Assembly: GCA_013044365.1 (NCBI GenBank) | Contig: JABEUP010000200.1 | Location: forward strand, 1 to 8,455 | Direction: 5' to 3' | Origin: Acidimicrobiaceae bacterium | GTDB taxonomy: Bacteria; Actinomycetota; Acidimicrobiia; Acidimicrobiales; Acidimicrobiaceae | Length of the DNA: 8,455 nt | Shown: one piece after another, positions 6,161 through 8,455 of the stretch | Numbering within the stretch: the first letter of the stretch is position 1 | Layout: the number at the start of each line of letters is the position of its first letter | Notes under the pieces: generated by a model | Told to the model about the DNA's origin: nothing | Database searches by the model: none | The model's input: the letters and a program-made list of their open reading frames with translations, nothing else | Position numbers and translations under genes: made by a program

Positions 6161-6625
6161 ATGATTTCTGAGGGTTCCCAGGCCAACAGCATCATCAAGG
6201 TTCCGATTAAATTTCTTACTCACGGTGTTGAGGAACCTTCATACTCAAAGCCGGGGGATGGAGCATGCGATTTGAGAAGTTCGGCATCGATGGAGATTCC
6301 TCCGTTGTCGAGAGCTCTGGTTCCTACCGGAATCAGCTTGGAAATTCCGCCCGGTTTTGGGGGATTTGTCATCCCTCGTTCTGGCCTGGCGATCGATTTC
6401 GGAGTTACCTGCCTCAACACGCCTGGTCTAATTGACTCTGGCTACCGAGGGGAGGTCAAAATAATACTTTATAATACTGACGCGCGCAACGCATTTGCCG
6501 TAAAGACGGGCGACCGGATTGCCCAGTTAGTAATTGTGGCCCTCCCGTGTATTATGTTTTCCCAGGTTGACGAGCTGTCGGAGACTGAGCGAGGAACTGG
6601 AGGATTCGGGCATACGGGTATTTGA
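6161..6625 (+). CDS. dut: dUTP diphosphatase (trimeric dUTPase)
   Basis: dUTPase hydrolyses dUTP to dUMP and pyrophosphate, keeping uracil out of DNA and supplying thymidylate synthesis. All five motifs of the homotrimeric family are present in 154 residues: I, PGDGACDLRS (31-40); II, PRSGLA (72-77); III, NTPGLIDSGYRGEVKI (86-101) with catalytic D92 and Y95; IV, GDRIAQLVI (117-125); V, RGTGGFGHTG (144-153) with the base-stacking F149. Motif V has His where Ser is more usual (GFGSTG), a mild variation. The N-terminus is about ten residues longer than the minimal family start at VPIKFL. The ATG lies 3 nt after the upstream stop with no clear ribosome site, so translation is probably coupled to the glycosyltransferase gene. 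The next gene starts 30 nt downstream. Confidence 0.96.
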   Translation: MISEGSQANSIIKVPIKFLTHGVEEPSYSKPGDGACDLRSSASMEIPPLSRALVPTGISLEIPPGFGGFVIPRSGLAIDFGVTCLNTPGLIDSGYRGEVKIILYNTDARNAFAVKTGDRIAQLVIVALPCIMFSQVDELSETERGTGGFGHTGI

Positions 6626-6655
6626 GGGTCGAAATAGTTAGGTGATGATCGAAGC

Positions 6656-7450
6656 TTGGAATCTTTAAGTGGATTAGACGCCGCATTCCTGGCGGCGGAA
6701 ACTGACACAATGCCTTTGAATGTTGGGGGAATCCTGGTATTCGAAAGAGGAACCCTTTCAGAGGTAGAGAGCTACGACAGAATTCTTCGGGTTTTCGCCT
6801 CTAGAATTCACCTGCTTCCCCATTTTCGTAAAAAAGTGGTCAATGCGCCTTTTGGACTTGTACAGCCATACTGGGTGGACGACCCATCTTTTTCACTGAG
6901 TAACCATATCCACCTGGTGTATCCCAGCGAAGAAGTAGCGCTCAATCAGGTTCTGGAGTTTGCAGGGTTGATTTTGGCGGAGAGATTTGATAGGGCCAGG
7001 CCGCTGTGGGATTTGTTCGTTCTTCCGAGAGTAGAGGGAGGACGGTTTGTCCTTATTGCGAAACTTCATCATGCGATCATCGATGGGATCAGCGGCATGG
7101 AGGCATTGGAATCGCTGTTCGATCTCAGCCAAGAATCCGATCTTGCTACTCATCCAGTGGCCCACATTCCAGAAAGTCCGCCATCTCGAATTGAAGTTGC
7201 CGCAATGACGCTCTTCGGACTTACTGACCACACTTTAATGGCTCTTTCAGGCGGGGCATCGGCACTGAAAAAACTTCCAGATACCTTTGCGGAGTCCTTT
7301 AGCGGCCACAATTTTAATCAAGCCGAGGAAATGCGTGTGCGCACTAGCCGTACGGGCGCATCAGGATCCATTTCATCGGCACGTGAAGTCGTGGCGCACG
7401 AAATGGATCTAAAAAAACTTTCGGTTATTGCTAAACGCCATGGTGTATAG
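6656..7450 (+). CDS. WS/DGAT N-terminal part, up to the amber stop
   Basis: If the amber codon is real and not suppressed, this 264-residue polypeptide is what ribosomes make first. It contains nearly all of the family's N-terminal domain: SGLDAAFL near the start, PLNVGGILVF (20-29), RPLWDLFVL (115-123) and the complete acyl-transfer motif HHAIIDG (H138, H139, D143, G144). It ends at the HGV that precedes the VNDV helix. It lacks the C-terminal domain with NVPGP, so by itself it is probably unstable or inactive. The TTG start is the only start codon between the preceding in-frame stop at 6635-6637 and the conserved N-terminus. Confidence 0.7.
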   Translation: MESLSGLDAAFLAAETDTMPLNVGGILVFERGTLSEVESYDRILRVFASRIHLLPHFRKKVVNAPFGLVQPYWVDDPSFSLSNHIHLVYPSEEVALNQVLEFAGLILAERFDRARPLWDLFVLPRVEGGRFVLIAKLHHAIIDGISGMEALESLFDLSQESDLATHPVAHIPESPPSRIEVAAMTLFGLTDHTLMALSGGASALKKLPDTFAESFSGHNFNQAEEMRVRTSRTGASGSISSAREVVAHEMDLKKLSVIAKRHGV

Positions 7451-7459
7451 GTCAACGAC

Positions 7460-8056
7460 GTGCTGGTTGCAGGTTGCCATTTTGCGGTGGTGACTTACCT
7501 AAAATCCCATGATTTAGCACTGCCGGAGAATCTCGTGGCGATGGTACCGGTTTCAATTCATGAAAAGGCTGGTGGAATCGATTCCAAAAACAAGGTTTCG
7601 GCACTGTTTTTGAGAATTCCAACAGCGTTTAATGGGCCAGGTGAGCTGTTGGGATTGGTACATGAGATAATCGATCGGGCCAAGGCGGTTCATTCAGATT
7701 TAGGTTCCTTGTTTTTCTATAACGCCGCGGAGGTGATTCCTCCAGTTTTTCTTCAAACGGTGTTTAGACTCGCTACACGATCAGAAATTTTCGACCTGGT
7801 TCCTCCGGTTTTTAATTATGTGGTTTCGAATGTGCCTGGGCCGGATATTGATTTGTTTTTGGCGGGAAGCCGCCTGGAAAAGGTCATCCCGATGGCTCCG
7901 ATCGCAGATGGCTCAGGAATCACATTTGCCTTCGTTTCCTACCGCAAGGTGGTCCACCTTGGTTTGGTGGCCGATCCGAAGTTGTTTCCAAATGGTGCGC
8001 AGTTCGTCAAACTAATTGATGAATTTCTAACGGCGCTTTTGAAATTGGGTGATTAG
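7460..8056 (+). CDS. WS/DGAT C-terminal part, possible restart product
   Basis: This 198-residue frame is the same reading frame as the N-terminal part and begins at GTG 7460, three codons after the amber stop. AGG at 7449-7451 overlaps the stop and lies 8 nt before the GTG, so a terminating ribosome could in principle restart here. The two parts would then cover almost the whole enzyme. It carries the C-terminal domain: MVPVSI (about 28-33), a SALFLRIPT strand, NYVVSNVPGP (about 119-128), APIADGSGITFAF and LGLVADP. The acyl-transfer histidines are absent, so it cannot be an acyltransferase alone. It may simply be the untranslated remnant of a broken gene. Confidence 0.5.
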   Translation: MLVAGCHFAVVTYLKSHDLALPENLVAMVPVSIHEKAGGIDSKNKVSALFLRIPTAFNGPGELLGLVHEIIDRAKAVHSDLGSLFFYNAAEVIPPVFLQTVFRLATRSEIFDLVPPVFNYVVSNVPGPDIDLFLAGSRLEKVIPMAPIADGSGITFAFVSYRKVVHLGLVADPKLFPNGAQFVKLIDEFLTALLKLGD

Positions 8057-8098
8057 GCATCCTTAGTGATGGTGTATTCTCAATGTTGTTACTTGCAG

Positions 8099-8126
8099 TT
8101 GCGGATGGTGCTGGAGTGGGTAAGCT
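8099..8126 (+). promoter_or_regulatory. Candidate promoter of tRNA-Gly
   Basis: TTGCGG (8099-8104) and TAAGCT (8121-8126) are separated by 16 bp, a sigma-70-type arrangement with a TANNNT -10 box. The start point would fall near 8133, giving a 5' leader of about 19 nt before the mature tRNA at 8152. Confidence 0.4.
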
Positions 8127-8151
8127 AGCGCTAAACTTGAAGGTCTTTAGT

Positions 8152-8227
8152 GCGGACGTGGCTCAGTTGGTAGAGCATCACCTTGCCAAGGTGAGGGTCG
8201 CGGGTTCGAATCCCGTCGTCCGCTCCA
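8152..8227 (+). tRNA. tRNA-Gly (anticodon GCC)
   Basis: The cloverleaf folds completely. The acceptor stem pairs GCGGACG (8152-8158) with CGTCCGC (8217-8223). The D stem is GCTC/GAGC (8161-8164, 8173-8176). The anticodon stem is TCACC/GGTGA (8178-8182, 8190-8194), with loop TTGCCAA and anticodon GCC at 8185-8187. The T arm has the TTCGAAT loop (8205-8211), closed by one G-T pair and four Watson-Crick pairs. The discriminator is T8224 and the CCA end is encoded at 8225-8227. The anticodon reads GGC and GGU. Confidence 0.97.
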
Positions 8228-8251
8228 AGGGTTAGCGACAAAACTAACCCT
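8228..8251 (+). repeat. 8-bp hairpin directly after tRNA-Gly
   Basis: AGGGTTAG (8228-8235) pairs perfectly with CTAACCCT (8244-8251) around an 8-nt loop, beginning on the base after the CCA end. It has no T-run, so it may be a processing or termination aid for the tRNA precursor. Its last base is shared with a further inverted repeat described separately. Confidence 0.45.
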
Positions 8252-8260
8252 GTCATAACG

Positions 8261-8312
8261 ACAAAAGTCACGCCCTGGAAGTCAATTATGACACTGGGGC
8301 GTGACTATTTGT
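8261..8312 (+). terminator. Probable terminator of the tRNA-Gly transcript
   Basis: AGTCACGCCC (8266-8275) pairs perfectly with GGGCGTGACT (8297-8306). With A8307 bulged, the stem extends by five more pairs, ACAAA (8261-8265) with TTTGT (8308-8312). The 21-nt loop contains a small GTCA/TGAC hairpin. The T-rich stretch TATTTGTT follows the core stem, which fits an intrinsic terminator for the tRNA. Confidence 0.55.
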
Positions 8313-8383
8313 TCGGTGATTGAGGGTTCTTCCGGTATCTACGGGGTCAAGTGGTGCGAGATCATCTGAATCCAATCATGGAA

Positions 8384-8438
8384 ACAGGGATACTTGCAGC
8401 ATTTGAAGTGTGAAAAACAAAAACCAAAGCATCCCTGT
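8384..8438. repeat. 12-bp inverted repeat with one mismatch near the right edge
   Basis: ACAGGGATACTT (8384-8395) is complementary to AAGCATCCCTGT (8427-8438) except for one A/C mismatch, with a 31-nt A-rich spacer. No T-run follows on either strand. It could be a weak terminator or part of an element that continues beyond the window. Confidence 0.35.
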
Positions 8439-8455
8439 CCTAAGCGATCCTAGCG

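Larger units (their letters stand above)
6656..8056 (+). pseudogene. WS/DGAT acyltransferase gene interrupted by an in-frame amber codon
   Basis: WS/DGAT enzymes esterify fatty alcohols or diacylglycerol with acyl-CoA, making wax esters and triacylglycerol stores. The frame starts at TTG 6656 (MESLSGLDAAFL, the typical family N-terminus; AGGTGA at 6640-6645 lies 10 nt upstream). It runs collinearly for 466 codons to TAG at 8054-8056, a normal family length. The single defect is TAG at 7448-7450 (codon 265). It falls in HGV-stop-VNDVLVAG, where relatives read HGxTVNDVxLA or HGxSVNDV. A TCG-to-TAG change would explain it, and no frameshift is involved. The catalytic HHAIIDG (138-144) lies before the stop; NVPGP and the ADGSG/GLVADP C-terminal motifs lie after it. 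The rest shows no decay, so the change is recent, a sequencing error, or tolerated through restart at GTG 7460. Third gene of the glycosyltransferase-dut cluster. Confidence 0.8.

Noticed and set aside
6893..7231. 112-codon minus-strand frame inside the WS/DGAT gene
   Set aside because: It is antisense to a segment with clear conserved acyltransferase motifs; it is a shadow frame.
7448..7450. Genome-wide recoding of TAG as a sense codon
   Set aside because: TAG is the normal terminator of at least four other genes here (738, 2434, 3332, 4660) and of the WS/DGAT frame itself at 8056, so general reassignment is unlikely.
8333..8455. Minus-strand open frame of about 36 codons at the right edge, ending HDWIQMISHHLTP
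   Set aside because: It is preceded in frame by a stop near the edge, has no start codon or family resemblance, and is short enough to be chance.
1..8455. CRISPR array, toxin-antitoxin pair, phage or defence system
   Set aside because: No regularly spaced direct repeats and no matching protein families were seen on either strand; the identifiable genes are housekeeping or metabolic.

Overview
The window looks like actinobacterial chromosome of moderate GC content. Supporting signs are an F420-dependent luciferase-like oxidoreductase of the Rv3520c type, a wax ester synthase/diacylglycerol acyltransferase (WS/DGAT), a polyprenol-phosphate-mannose-synthase-like glycosyltransferase, an actinobacterial-type oligoribonuclease, a short Rv1284-like beta-carbonic anhydrase, and genes that appear leaderless. 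The base composition is clearly lower in GC than mycobacteria or streptomycetes. A lower-GC lineage such as an acidophilic member of the Acidimicrobiia would fit, but that is inference only.

Layout. Positions 1-153 hold an open frame running in from the left edge and a perfect 11-bp hairpin. A four-helix membrane protein with a Cys-rich loop (154-738, +) converges on a zinc-type cation diffusion facilitator (764-1678, -). A divergent control region separates the latter from a beta-carbonic anhydrase (1946-2434, +). A 1-Cys peroxiredoxin follows (2697-3332, +), preceded by an 8-bp inverted repeat and followed by a very strong 18-bp hairpin terminator. After a spacer rich in palindromes comes the F420-type oxidoreductase (3620-4660, +), which converges on oligoribonuclease (4698-5261, -). 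Oligoribonuclease is divergent from an apparent operon: glycosyltransferase (5333-6157), dUTPase (6161-6625) and WS/DGAT (6656-8056). A tRNA-Gly(GCC) with encoded CCA (8152-8227) follows, then interleaved inverted repeats to the right edge.

Most genes are housekeeping or stress functions: metal efflux, CO2 hydration, peroxide removal, RNA-fragment and nucleotide-pool sanitation, and lipid or glycan assembly. They do not form one pathway.

The most notable item is the WS/DGAT gene. An in-frame amber codon (7448-7450) splits an otherwise intact, collinear 466-codon frame near the boundary between its two domains. A GTG with a weak ribosome site lies immediately downstream. This may be a recent pseudogene, a sequencing error, or a gene expressed as two polypeptides. 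I saw no CRISPR array, phage module, toxin-antitoxin pair or defence system.
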